Source: a virus
DNA: 64,000 nucleotides
IMG/VR virus record: IMGVR_UViG_3300017917_002938
Coordinates: 62,001 to 126,000 of that record
Direction: 5' to 3' (one strand)
The translations under genes were made by a program, and so were the position numbers. The notes beneath the pieces were generated by a model. It had not been told where the DNA came from. It saw only the letters and a program-made list of their open reading frames with translations, and did not search any database. Positions 18,782 to 27,360 of the stretch are shown in pieces; position 1 is the stretch's first letter, and every line of letters starts with the position of its first letter.

Positions 18782-20574
18782 CCTTCACACGCCAGGCAAG
18801 TGTCGCCTTCGGTCAGAGCTTTAAGATCAATCTCTTTGATTACTTCTCTCTCAATTTTTTTCGAAACTTTATCTGCTTTGCCAATTTTTTCTGAACGGCA
18901 GTAGTATAAAGTTTTTAATTTTTGTTTCCATGCCTGAAAATGTACTGCATGAAGATACTTGATATTTACATTCGGTCGAAAGAAGAGGTTAATGGATTGT
19001 GCTTGATCAATGTAACTTTGTCTGTCAGCTGCGTGCTCCACAACCCATCTTTGGTCAATTTCCATAGACGTTTTGAATACATCTTTTGTCCAGTCGTCAA
19101 GGAAGTCCAAGTGTTGAACCGATCCGTCGTTAGCAATAATACTTGACCATATTTCTTGATAGTCGAGTTTAGAGTCATTTTCACATTTCTCCTTAATGAT
19201 TCGATCTAGATACTTGTTCTTGTTTAGGTGAGCACCCGACAAAGTGTCTTGACGGTAAGCATTAGCACGATAAGGCTCAACAGAAGGAGAAGTATTTCCC
19301 ATAAGGATAGAAGAAGAAGCATTCGGAGCAATAGCCATAAGGTGACTGAAGCGCTTACCAGTGCCAACAGCATCAGGAGCTTCACCTCGCTCTTTACCCA
19401 ACTGAAGATTAGCCTCATCTAACTTACTCCTTATATGCTTAAATATTTTATGATTAGCAGATACGGCTAGCGCTGATTCCCATGGTAGATTATTCTTCTG
19501 CAAGTACGCGTGCCACCCTAGGGCACCAACGCCAATAGAACGCTCAGCGCTAGCAGAATAACGGGCCCTGGAGATGGCATCAGGTGCGTTATCAATAAAA
19601 TACTGTAGAACGTTATCGAGCATTTCAGCAACATCCCGTAAGAATTGAGGGTCGTTTTTCCAATCATCGTAATACTCCAAGTTTAAAGAGGATAGGCAAC
19701 ATACTGCGGTTCGTTCTTCGTTAGTAGGAAGAATAATTTCCGAGCAAAGATTTGATTGATGTACTTTAAGACCTTTTTCTTTTAGCCACGTGGGTAGTTG
19801 TCTGTTTGATTCATCAATAAAGTGAATGTAGGGTTCACCCGTCTGCATTCTAAGTTCAAGTATCTTTTGCCACAGTTCTTTAGCAGATACTGTGTCTCTA
19901 ATTTCACCGGAGTGAGGATCACGTAACTGCCAGGAGTCATCGGACTGAGGATCCTGCATGCAACGTTCAACAATCTCCATAAAGTTATCGGTGATATTAA
20001 TACCGTGATGTAGATTCAACGCTCGCATATTTTGATCACCAGTCGGCTTTCTCATCTCTAAGAAAGTAATAATATCTGGATGACTAATATCAAGATAAGC
20101 AGCATAACTGCCCCTACGAGTACGCCCTTGGCGATATGCCAGAGAAGACGCATCGTAAATTTTGAGGTGCGGCATAACACCAGTAGATTTGTCATCCGCC
20201 GAACGTATACCGAAACCAATCCCAACACCGCCACCAAGCATACTAAGCCAATTAGTTTCACTAAGATTATCAACTAAACCCTCCGCAGTATCTTCTATGT
20301 AATTCAAAAAACAGCTGATAGGCATACCCCTTTTACTGCGCCCAAAGGATAGAATTGGTGTTGAATATGACAACCAATGCTTGGATGAATACTCGTACAG
20401 CCGCTGAGCATGAGCAGGGTTACTACCGAAAGAGCTCGACACATATGCAAACCTCTCTTGTGGTGATCGTTCCTCGTCTTTCATGTAGCTTTCTCTCAGC
20501 CTTATCTTACCTAATTCATCAAATAGACTATCGCGCGAATAGTCTACCGAGATACCGTGAACGACATCTTGCAT
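18778..20574 (-). CDS. nrdA: Ribonucleotide reductase class I, alpha subunit
   Basis: A 598-residue catalytic subunit, shorter than bacterial NrdA and without an ATP-cone domain. PISCFLN holds the first redox Cys, SNLCSEI the radical Cys, AVCCLSSLNL the second redox Cys, and the tail ends CLACEG (C-x2-C) for re-reduction by a thioredoxin or glutaredoxin. GAGG lies 7 nt before the ATG. Confidence 0.95.
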   Translation of the reverse strand: MQDVVHGISVDYSRDSLFDELGKIRLRESYMKDEERSPQERFAYVSSSFGSNPAHAQRLYEYSSKHWLSYSTPILSFGRSKRGMPISCFLNYIEDTAEGLVDNLSETNWLSMLGGGVGIGFGIRSADDKSTGVMPHLKIYDASSLAYRQGRTRRGSYAAYLDISHPDIITFLEMRKPTGDQNMRALNLHHGINITDNFMEIVERCMQDPQSDDSWQLRDPHSGEIRDTVSAKELWQKILELRMQTGEPYIHFIDESNRQLPTWLKEKGLKVHQSNLCSEIILPTNEERTAVCCLSSLNLEYYDDWKNDPQFLRDVAEMLDNVLQYFIDNAPDAISRARYSASAERSIGVGALGWHAYLQKNNLPWESALAVSANHKIFKHIRSKLDEANLQLGKERGEAPDAVGTGKRFSHLMAIAPNASSSILMGNTSPSVEPYRANAYRQDTLSGAHLNKNKYLDRIIKEKCENDSKLDYQEIWSSIIANDGSVQHLDFLDDWTKDVFKTSMEIDQRWVVEHAADRQSYIDQAQSINLFFRPNVNIKYLHAVHFQAWKQKLKTLYYCRSEKIGKADKVSKKIEREVIKEIDLKALTEGDTCLACEG

Positions 20575-20592
20575 ATTTACCTCTTTTTATAA

Positions 20593-21285
20593 TTATTGTT
20601 GTACTAAATTTTTAATGACAGGGAATACAGTGGCAATAACTTTCGCACACTCTTTCGCTATATCACAATGCTCTTGTTGTGTACCGTTACTTGATCTTAG
20701 TTGAATATAATGTACCCAAGATCTAACAGTACCATTCACATACAGTCTTGACTTTGTATTACCTTCTGGTAGCACACATCTTGCTTGTTCTTTAGCAATA
20801 CCTTTTTCTATTGCCCATTTGTAGATGTCTTTGGATCTACTAATTAAGTCGCGCTGTAGATTTTCCCACTGATAAGCTAACTGTCTATGCTCATTGTTAC
20901 TCATATCAAGCGGTATAGAGTTTTGTCTATTGGTAGTGTCCTGTAACCTTGCCTCTCGTATCATGAAGCTTAGATCGTCAGTTGGATCAGCGTACCTTTG
21001 GGAAAACTCTTGAAACGAGAACGACCGATGTCTGAGTAACTGTCTGGCAACGTCTCTGGTGGTTGTAATTTCAAGACACATGGAGACCATTTCGAGAGGT
21101 GACCAATGTTGATGTTTAATGAGGTATTTAATAAGCTTCTCTGATGTCTCGGTGTTAAATTGGTTCGATGGATTGGAGACACGGGCACAATACGCGATGA
21201 GTTCTTGTACATCTTTGATACCCATGCTTGAGTATTCACTAGTGGGTTGGGAATAGGAGACCAGTTTAACATCTTGCTCGTTCAC
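20593..21285 (-). CDS. thyX: Flavin-dependent thymidylate synthase
   Basis: A 230-residue ThyX with the signature RHRSFSFQEFSQRY (RHR-x7-S). It makes dTMP from dUMP with folate and FAD. The start is uncertain: a GTG at 21285 with GAGG 8 nt upstream begins just before the conserved VKLVSYSQPT; an in-frame ATG at 21372 would add 29 residues but has no ribosome binding site. Confidence 0.92.
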   Translation of the reverse strand: MNEQDVKLVSYSQPTSEYSSMGIKDVQELIAYCARVSNPSNQFNTETSEKLIKYLIKHQHWSPLEMVSMCLEITTTRDVARQLLRHRSFSFQEFSQRYADPTDDLSFMIREARLQDTTNRQNSIPLDMSNNEHRQLAYQWENLQRDLISRSKDIYKWAIEKGIAKEQARCVLPEGNTKSRLYVNGTVRSWVHYIQLRSSNGTQQEHCDIAKECAKVIATVFPVIKNLVQQ

Positions 21286-21393
21286 TAAACAATCCTCGGT
21301 TGTTAAAATATCATAATATTCGTTCGTCAGATTTTTTTCATAATAATTATTTTCAATCATTTTATGTTTCATTCATTGGTGGTTTATGTAGGC

Positions 21394-22404
21394 TCAGATT
21401 TTTTTCCAAACTGTGTGTTTTAACTTAGCTTCTAGTCCTTTGAAGGTATTTTTTTGAATTATTTCCATGACATTTTTACCTGCTAAAACCATGTCGTTCA
21501 CGTCTTTTTCTTCTAATGATTGAGGCCAGATCACAATATTATATCCTAGATCAATCATGGAGTCCATCTTCTTATTAATCTCTTTGTTGCGTGGCTCATT
21601 ATCATAAACAAAACACACGTTCATGTTGCCTGGAAATATTTTCGATATGTTTGCGTCTGATCCGGCCATGGCTACTCCATTAGGTAAAAACAAAGAGTCA
21701 ATAGGGCCTTCAGTCACGTAAATTAACTTAGACGTATCAACAGTATCTAAACCAAATAACTTGGGCTTAGACTGATCAATCATAATCGTGATATACCGTA
21801 CACCATTCTTAGAAAAGCTACGGCCTTGAAACCCGTACATATTTTCGTCTTTATCAAGAAACGGAATAATAAGTCTAGGTTCGTCTTTAGATCCTTCCGA
21901 TGTTACATCAAACTTTTCAGGTATGATTGTATTAACCCATTCCTTAAACTTAGGACAGAAGAATAACTTGTAGTGCGTGTTAGGAGGTATACGTCTCTTT
22001 ACAACATACTTCTTTGCTGGATGATCAGGTGATAATTGACTGATCTTCTTAAGGGAAACCAATGGAGACGCAATTCTATACTTGGGTATGTGTACTTTTG
22101 TTATATCTGGCTGAACAACCGGAGCTCCCTGGTTTTTCTCAGTAAACTTCTCAAGGACATACTCTTTATGTAATTCAGGATCAAGGTGCTTGATAAAATT
22201 ACCAAAGGCCATAGAAGCACCACAATTATGACAATAGAAAGTCATTCTACCTTCTTTTTCAAGAATATAGCCTCTAGACTTGTATTTGTTCTTTTGTGAA
22301 TCACCGCAGATAGGACATCTGAAGTTGTACGATGGTCCTCGCTTTGCAAAGCGCTCCAATCGCACGGAGAGTATACCAATATATTTATGCTCAATAAAGC
22401 TCAT
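21394..22404 (-). CDS. 61: DNA primase, T4 gp61-like
   Basis: A 336-residue primase with an N-terminal zinc finger (CPICGD near 29-34, CHNCGAS near 58-64) and a TOPRIM-like core (YVTEGPIDSLFLP, then FVYDNEPRN). It makes RNA primers with helicase gp41. The ATG at 22404 is preferred, with AGGA upstream, over a TTG 8 codons earlier that lies at the expected transcription start. Confidence 0.9.
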   Translation of the reverse strand: MSFIEHKYIGILSVRLERFAKRGPSYNFRCPICGDSQKNKYKSRGYILEKEGRMTFYCHNCGASMAFGNFIKHLDPELHKEYVLEKFTEKNQGAPVVQPDITKVHIPKYRIASPLVSLKKISQLSPDHPAKKYVVKRRIPPNTHYKLFFCPKFKEWVNTIIPEKFDVTSEGSKDEPRLIIPFLDKDENMYGFQGRSFSKNGVRYITIMIDQSKPKLFGLDTVDTSKLIYVTEGPIDSLFLPNGVAMAGSDANISKIFPGNMNVCFVYDNEPRNKEINKKMDSMIDLGYNIVIWPQSLEEKDVNDMVLAGKNVMEIIQKNTFKGLEAKLKHTVWKKI

Positions 22405-22432
22405 TATAATTATCCTGAAATCCGACAATACG

Positions 22433-22461
22433 ATTATATTATTATCGGATCAGGAAATCAA
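22433..22461 (-). promoter_or_regulatory. Early-type promoter for the primase operon
   Basis: TTGATT (22456-22461), 17 nt, TATAAT (22433-22438), minus strand. Confidence 0.85.
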
Positions 22462-22470
22462 CTTGACATG

Positions 22471-22710
22471 TTAGAAGAGTTTGTCTATTCGAACGTGAGC
22501 TAAAATATAACCTACTACGACAGCGGCTCCCACTATCATCCAACGCCAACGTTCAAGAACATCTACGCGACTACTCATATTGTCCATTTTAAAACATAGA
22601 TTGTCGTACTGTTCTTTTTGATCTTTTTTGATCTCTTTAACGTCACTAGCAATATTTTTTACTTCGTTCTCTAACACGGCTATCCTTGAGGTTGTGTCGA
22701 ATTGTTCCAT
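22471..22710 (-). CDS. XhlA-like membrane protein (lysis-associated)
   Basis: A 79-residue protein with an amphipathic coiled coil (RIAVLENEVKNIASDVKEIK) and one C-terminal membrane segment (WRWMIVGAAVVVGYILAHV). This matches haemolysin XhlA-type proteins, which often accompany holins. It follows the holin gene with 3 nt between. CCTAAATA (22740-22747) lies 30 nt upstream. Confidence 0.75.
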   Translation of the reverse strand: MEQFDTTSRIAVLENEVKNIASDVKEIKKDQKEQYDNLCFKMDNMSSRVDVLERWRWMIVGAAVVVGYILAHVRIDKLF

Positions 22711-22713
22711 ATA

Positions 22714-22998
22714 TTATTCTTCTTTTTGTGTCGACTTGGTATTTAGGGATGTAATTTTTTCCTGTCCTCTAGTCCACGCCGCTACACCTAAAACGGCACC
22801 CATAGCCATATGAAACAAACCTCCATCAGAAGACGTTAGAGGTTTCCACTGAGTAGTAATAGAACCACCTGTATGGATCTGTACCAGTATGACTACAATA
22901 GGAGCAATAATAAAATCGAACAAACAAATAGCCATGTAAGTCCAACCCATAGCTGGACGCCATTTATTATTTACCCAATTATCACTTAATCTTGTCAT
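22714..22998 (-). CDS. Holin, 3TM gene-transfer-release type
   Basis: A 94-residue protein. WRPAMGWTYMAICLFDFIIAPIVV is the first conserved segment of the 3TM holin family (Pfam GTA_holin_3TM) and GGLFHMAMGAVLGVAAWTRGQEK the second. It should form lesions in the inner membrane at lysis. No endolysin is visible next to it. Confidence 0.85.
   Translation of the reverse strand: MTRLSDNWVNNKWRPAMGWTYMAICLFDFIIAPIVVILVQIHTGGSITTQWKPLTSSDGGLFHMAMGAVLGVAAWTRGQEKITSLNTKSTQKEE
22740..22747 (-). promoter_or_regulatory. Late-promoter-like CCTAAATA
   Basis: Minus-strand CCTAAATA inside the 3' end of the holin gene, 30 nt upstream of the XhlA-like gene. Confidence 0.4.
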
Positions 22999-23242
22999 GT
23001 ATCTCTTTTTGAATACGATACCATTCTATCCACGCCTCATTTTTTATAGAACATTCATGGTACAAGGTATAATTTTCTACTACTGATTTAGCAACATCAC
23101 TCAATTTAACTTCACCAGATAGCTTATTAAGTTCAGAACATTTTTCCATTAACGCTGGAGGTACTTCCGGAAAGTTTTGCTTTACCGGCACTGACATACA
23201 GCCGGTTAAAACAAAAGCTATCAGTACAATAAGTTTATTCAT
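22982..23242 (-). CDS. Lipoprotein, probable outer-membrane spanin (Rz1-like)
   Basis: An 86-residue protein starting MNKLIVLIAFVLTGCMS, a lipoprotein signal with lipobox LTGC. The rest (FPEVPPALMEKC...) is a short polar domain as in o-spanins. The location between the holin gene and another spanin-like gene supports a role in disrupting the outer membrane. Confidence 0.75.
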   Translation of the reverse strand: MNKLIVLIAFVLTGCMSVPVKQNFPEVPPALMEKCSELNKLSGEVKLSDVAKSVVENYTLYHECSIKNEAWIEWYRIQKEIHDKIK

Positions 23243-23243
23243 A

Positions 23244-23510
23244 TTACCACGCTCTGCACGACCAGTATCTTGCTTTGGTTTTTGGACCCGGATCATCACA
23301 GTTATGTCTTGCTCTGAAACTTCTACGTCTAGCTGGAATATGTTTCTTTATTGAAAGATTCTTATCACCGAAGTTAACTTTCACTACATTACCATTTGCA
23401 TTTTTTACAAACACTTTTGATTTCTTAACATCACCAGCCATAGGTTTGTTAAGCTGAACTGTGCGGCCTTGGTATTCTGCTTCGGAAATAAATTCTTTAT
23501 ATCTTAACAT
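23244..23510 (-). CDS. Small basic protein with capsid-targeting N-terminus
   Basis: An 88-residue protein. It begins MLRYKEFISE, very close to the capsid-targeting sequence of T4 internal proteins (MKTYQEFIAE), which is removed by the head protease after Glu. The mature part (YQGRTVQLNKPMAGDVKKSK, then RARHNCDDPGPKTKARYWSC) is a conserved marine-phage domain of unknown function. AAAGG lies upstream of the ATG at 23510. Confidence 0.72.
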   Translation of the reverse strand: MLRYKEFISEAEYQGRTVQLNKPMAGDVKKSKVFVKNANGNVVKVNFGDKNLSIKKHIPARRRSFRARHNCDDPGPKTKARYWSCRAW

Positions 23511-23511
23511 A

Positions 23512-23832
23512 TTATTTACCTTTGTGCATGTTAATGAACCAATGGGCAAGTTGTTTTTTTCTAGGCGAAGCACTATCAGAAGAACGAACTTTTTTGAGTT
23601 GAGAAATACTCTTACCCTTCAATCCATGTCTGGACATGTCACCCTTATTTTCGGGGTTTCGGCCATCCATAAAGTTCTCTTGAGCGTCTATAAAGTTTTG
23701 TTTTGTAGGAGCACCTTTAGAACCTGGCTTTCGCATACGCTCACCGGAGCCGGCTTTGATGCGTTTACGCTTAGCATGAATATTGTCCCACAGTCCTCTT
23801 TTCTCACTAATGAAATCTTTATACCTTATCAT
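23512..23832 (-). CDS. DUF5872-like protein with capsid-targeting N-terminus
   Basis: A 106-residue, strongly basic protein. MIRYKDFISE matches the T4 capsid-targeting pattern, followed by RGLWDNIHAKRKRIKAGSG and RMRKPGSKGAPT, which resembles the DUF5872 domain. A DNA-associated internal head protein is the simplest reading. Confidence 0.72.
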   Translation of the reverse strand: MIRYKDFISEKRGLWDNIHAKRKRIKAGSGERMRKPGSKGAPTKQNFIDAQENFMDGRNPENKGDMSRHGLKGKSISQLKKVRSSDSASPRKKQLAHWFINMHKGK

Positions 23833-24266
23833 TTTACTCTTTCTGAAGCTTGGTTTATAGTAACGATAAACTCTTGAGGAATCTTACACTGATCATCATA
23901 CTTTATTATTTCTTTATCCACATATTGTATTAATGTTTCCCCACGCTCTTTTACTACTTGTATTTTGTTAACAACTTTTGTCTGTATTTCAACATTTTTT
24001 TGTTTTGATTCTTTTTCAGCGGCTGCAATTTGCTCTTGCAACTCGCTAACACGGGCCTGCCATATTAGATCGTTATGTTTGTACCCTAGCAACCAAAGAG
24101 ATATTACAAGGAGAGGAATAGCAATTATTTTTACAATAGAAGCGTAACTTCCTACAACTGGTATCTTTGAAAAAACCGTACCTACAATCAGCCCTATTGC
24201 ACTTGCCGCAAAAACTCCGTAAACCAATAGATCAGGTATAAACGACAAGTAGCTAAACATCCACAT
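23829..24266 (-). CDS. Probable inner-membrane spanin (Rz-like)
   Basis: A 145-residue protein with two N-terminal hydrophobic segments, a long coiled coil (ARVSELQEQIAAAEKESKQK) and a periplasmic end (YDDQCKIPQEF). This organisation is that of i-spanins. Paired with the lipoprotein at 22982-23242 it would complete the spanin function. Confidence 0.7.
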   Translation of the reverse strand: MWMFSYLSFIPDLLVYGVFAASAIGLIVGTVFSKIPVVGSYASIVKIIAIPLLVISLWLLGYKHNDLIWQARVSELQEQIAAAEKESKQKNVEIQTKVVNKIQVVKERGETLIQYVDKEIIKYDDQCKIPQEFIVTINQASERVK

Positions 24267-24268
24267 TA

Positions 24269-24757
24269 TTATTCCTTATTGTAGTTTGGAAATTTTCTTT
24301 TTAGCATCTTTTTTAGAATAGGATTATGTTTTTTAGACACACCAGGCTCTCCCTGAGCACCTACTCCAGCCCCTGCAATGTTTCCTTGGCCTACTACATT
24401 GGCAATTTCTTCTGTTAATGTGAGTTCATTACTAATAAAATATTGCTCTAACTCTTCTTCTGAAAGAACATGTAGTTGATTGTGTTCTTTTAGAAGTAAA
24501 GCTGCCGCAGCAATAGTACCGATACGAGAAGAACCACCAGGTACTTTTGCTAGAAGTTTCTTCAAGTTAGCAGTCATAATATCAAAATAACCCCATGCAT
24601 TTATTTCTTCTGGAGTTTTAAGTTCAGCACGCTTTTTTAAAACATGACCCGTACTATCAATTATGCCAAGCTTGTATGCATCCCAGTTTTCAAAGGGAGT
24701 GGCAATTCTTTTTAAGAACTGATATATTAGAAAAACATCAACTACTTTGTTTGCCAT
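24269..24757 (-). CDS. Conserved T4-like structural-region protein
   Basis: A 162-residue protein. FLKRIATPFENWDAYKLGIIDSTG and NLKKLLAKVPGGSSRIGT form a pattern I recognise from conserved proteins in the virion region of marine T4-like phages, where the function is not known. It overlaps the next upstream gene by 20 nt. Confidence 0.7.
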   Translation of the reverse strand: MANKVVDVFLIYQFLKRIATPFENWDAYKLGIIDSTGHVLKKRAELKTPEEINAWGYFDIMTANLKKLLAKVPGGSSRIGTIAAAALLLKEHNQLHVLSEEELEQYFISNELTLTEEIANVVGQGNIAGAGVGAQGEPGVSKKHNPILKKMLKRKFPNYNKE

Positions 24758-25154
24758 TTTGTATTTCTCTGAGAGAGTTTACTATACCTGGGTCCATTAT
24801 TATATCTGATGTAATAATGTTCTTACCATCAATTCCAATACCAACAACTTTGTCTGGTAAATAATTAAGCATTACAAGAAAGGGTTTTAAACAATGATAA
24901 AAACCTTTTAATTTGAAAAATAAAAGCCGTGTAGCGGCTTCTACGCCAAACAGATTGTAAATAATAATGATGTGATTGAGTATCAGCCGCTCTTTCAACT
25001 CACCTGATTCTTCGTAACGGCTGAATAATCTCTTTATATACTTAAACCTGTTTAAATCTTCGTAAAACTCCAGCGTGTCAAAACAAGACGGGTTATCATA
25101 ATGTTTTGCTGCATAAAGTAGAAAATTTGTCTCATCTAATTTCTCAGTGTGCAT
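24738..25154 (-). CDS. Conserved T4-like protein (DUF7207-like)
   Basis: A 138-residue protein with NFLLYAAKHYDNPSC and RFKYIKRLFSRYEESGELKERLILNHIIIIYNLFG, a pattern conserved among T4-like phages in the virion gene region. Function unknown. Confidence 0.72.
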   Translation of the reverse strand: MHTEKLDETNFLLYAAKHYDNPSCFDTLEFYEDLNRFKYIKRLFSRYEESGELKERLILNHIIIIYNLFGVEAATRLLFFKLKGFYHCLKPFLVMLNYLPDKVVGIGIDGKNIITSDIIMDPGIVNSLREIQNGKQSS

Positions 25155-25171
25155 AATTTATAGTTATAATA

Positions 25172-26266
25172 TTAAACAATATGTCTATATACTCCGCTTG
25201 CGTCGTAGAACCAAGTATGAGATTGACCTAGGTTATTCATACTGTAAGTAATTTGAAGGGTACCGGTAGCAGGATCTTCTATAGAGTTGGCTCCTCCCCC
25301 AGACGTAATATTAAGTATATGACCGGAGTTGTTAATTATTTTAACTGTATAAAATCTACCCTCTGTAATTCCAGTATTAGGTAAAGTTAGGGTACAGTTA
25401 GATCCAACAGCATTTAAATCTACTAATAGTACATCAGCAGCGCTAGGATTACCATTGGCCGCGTATGTGTTGCTCGTTATAGTAGTAGGTTTAACAAAAC
25501 TACCTTTGAATGCTGTGCTCTGCAAGGTGGTATCAGGGAAAGATAACTGACCGTTAGCGCCAAATTTCCAAATGTAGTCGGCACCGTTATTACCAGTTTC
25601 AATTTGAACACCACCGTTTGATCCATTTTTAGCAGACCCTGCTATACGAACGGTAGGATTTACTTCTGATTGACCGGTAACCTGAATAAAATTCACGCCC
25701 ATTATACCTGGGCCTATTTGAATAGTATCGCCGTTTGCTTCGTATATTATACTACCGGAGAAGAGAACGTTATCAGTAGCAGCTGATCCTGTATCCCCTT
25801 TATTACCCTGAGATCCTAGATCACCTTTATCTCCTTTAGATCCTACCTCCCCTTTTGATCCTAGATCGCCTTTTTGACCTTTTATACCTGTAACGTAAAC
25901 ATTAGATGATGCGTCAGAGGACCCAAACTCAAGAGTATTGTTTGCGTCGGTATAGGTTGCGCTGATGTAGCGCTCGCCCTTCTCACCCTTTGCTCCAGTT
26001 GCTCCAGTTGAGCCGGTAGAACCTAAATCACCCTTATCTCCTTGACCGCCTTTCTCACCTTTATCTCCCTTGGAACCAGTAGTTCCAAGCTCGCCTTTTT
26101 CTCCTTTGTTTACAAGACCAACAAAGTACTGAGCCATGTTGTTGGCCAATACCTTTTTAGTCTCACCAGCAGAAACATCCACAACAACAAAAAGATCTCC
26201 GTTCGCTACTGCATTAGCAGCGAGTGTGGTTAAATCGGAGATCTTTTTTGCGCGATCAGTTGCCAT
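25172..26266 (-). CDS. Collagen-like virion fibre protein
   Basis: A 364-residue protein. Residues about 53-100 and 128-163 are Gly-x-y repeats (GEKGELGTTGSKGDKGEKG, GQKGDLGSKGEVGSKGDKG), which form collagen-type triple helices; the C-terminus is beta-rich and ends in a likely trimerisation or receptor-binding domain. A tail or head fibre is likely. The N-terminal domain would attach it to the particle. Confidence 0.78.
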   Translation of the reverse strand: MATDRAKKISDLTTLAANAVANGDLFVVVDVSAGETKKVLANNMAQYFVGLVNKGEKGELGTTGSKGDKGEKGGQGDKGDLGSTGSTGATGAKGEKGERYISATYTDANNTLEFGSSDASSNVYVTGIKGQKGDLGSKGEVGSKGDKGDLGSQGNKGDTGSAATDNVLFSGSIIYEANGDTIQIGPGIMGVNFIQVTGQSEVNPTVRIAGSAKNGSNGGVQIETGNNGADYIWKFGANGQLSFPDTTLQSTAFKGSFVKPTTITSNTYAANGNPSAADVLLVDLNAVGSNCTLTLPNTGITEGRFYTVKIINNSGHILNITSGGGANSIEDPATGTLQITYSMNNLGQSHTWFYDASGVYRHIV

Positions 26267-26271
26267 AGTGA

Positions 26272-27120
26272 TTAAGCGTCAGGTAATACAGTATCGTCAG
26301 ATGCATCGGAAGCGATTGATCCCATTGCAACCAGTGTTTCATAGTTTACACGACCAGCACGCCCACCAGTACCCTCGGTTCTTACAACCCATCCAGCGTG
26401 TGCAAGCCCGGTATTGATACCGCCACCAACAGTTGCTTGTCCGGTAGCTGTCTCACCTTTAACAGTGTGTGTTTGACCTGCGGTTGCTGTTGCTTCGGTT
26501 AGGTTAACATTAGAACCATTTTGTGTGGTTGATACGGCAAAAGAGGATGCGTTTACAAACGAGATGTAATAGAAAGTGTTACCAGTGAGACCACCGATAG
26601 CGGTATTACCAGTAGGAACTTCGTAGTAAATTCTGTCGCCAACTACAAATTTGCTGTTAGCAGTTGTTAACGCAATCGTATCAGTAGTATTGCTTACACC
26701 TGTGGTGTTAGCAGTAACGTTAAGTGCTGATGGTGCTGCTACTGCTACTGTAGGAGCAACCTTGTATCCAGAACCCGCAGCAGATACATTCAATGCAATA
26801 ATTCTACCAGTAGAAGTATTAGCTGTTGCGTTTGCTGTAGCAGAAGCTCCTCCGTTTACCGCGGTAAGAGTTACTGCTGCGTTAGCTGTATAGCCCGAAC
26901 CTGGATTAGTAATAACAATGTTAACAACTGGACCGCCGCTAACGACCATCTCAGCTGCATCTACACCGTACATACCGATTGTTTCTCCAGTTCCATAACC
27001 GTTTGCGGTTGTGTTACCGAACATTAAGTTTGCGTTGGTTCTTGTTGGTGCCTGAGCAACCTGTGCTGGTGCCCAAAGTACGCTGTTAGAAGCAACGTCT
27101 GATTTACCCCATTGACTCAT
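26272..27120 (-). CDS. Virion structural protein, decoration-like
   Basis: A 282-residue Gly/Ala/Thr-rich beta protein (VNIVITNPGSGYTANAAVTLT is an immunoglobulin-like or head-decoration pattern). It ends HAGWVVRTEGTGGRAGRVNYETLVAMGSI, conserved in marine T4-like virion proteins. AAAGGAG precedes the ATG and an AATAAATA late-promoter-like box lies 31 nt upstream. Confidence 0.72.
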   Translation of the reverse strand: MSQWGKSDVASNSVLWAPAQVAQAPTRTNANLMFGNTTANGYGTGETIGMYGVDAAEMVVSGGPVVNIVITNPGSGYTANAAVTLTAVNGGASATANATANTSTGRIIALNVSAAGSGYKVAPTVAVAAPSALNVTANTTGVSNTTDTIALTTANSKFVVGDRIYYEVPTGNTAIGGLTGNTFYYISFVNASSFAVSTTQNGSNVNLTEATATAGQTHTVKGETATGQATVGGGINTGLAHAGWVVRTEGTGGRAGRVNYETLVAMGSIASDASDDTVLPDA

Positions 27121-27150
27121 TTGTTTCTCCTTTGATAGGTTTATTAATAG

Positions 27151-27158
27151 TATTTATT
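27151..27158 (-). promoter_or_regulatory. Late-promoter-like AATAAATA
   Basis: One mismatch to TATAAATA, on the minus strand, 31 nt upstream of the structural gene at 26272-27120. Confidence 0.4.
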
Positions 27159-27360
27159 ATTTCTTCTCAGCAAGCATGTCACGTAAAAAAGCCGATGATT
27201 TACTTACTATTTCAAAATTTTCTCCTGATGTTTCAGATAATGGCTGCTCTTGACGAATCTCAGGAGTACCAGCTTTATTTCTAATAGCAGTAAGATCACT
27301 GTCGGTACTCTCGTTGCGTTTTCTAGCAACAACCACCGGATTTATTACGTTAATAGGCAT
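27157..27360 (-). CDS. Hypothetical protein, 67 aa
   Basis: A short, likely unstructured protein (MPINVINPVVVARKRNESTD) between two virion genes; its ATG overlaps the stop of the polyprotein gene. No family known. Confidence 0.6.
   Translation of the reverse strand: MPINVINPVVVARKRNESTDSDLTAIRNKAGTPEIRQEQPLSETSGENFEIVSKSSAFLRDMLAEKK

Noticed and set aside
25155-25163. Late promoter CTATAAATT before 24738-25154
   Set aside because: The match touches the start codon, leaving no room for a promoter and leader.
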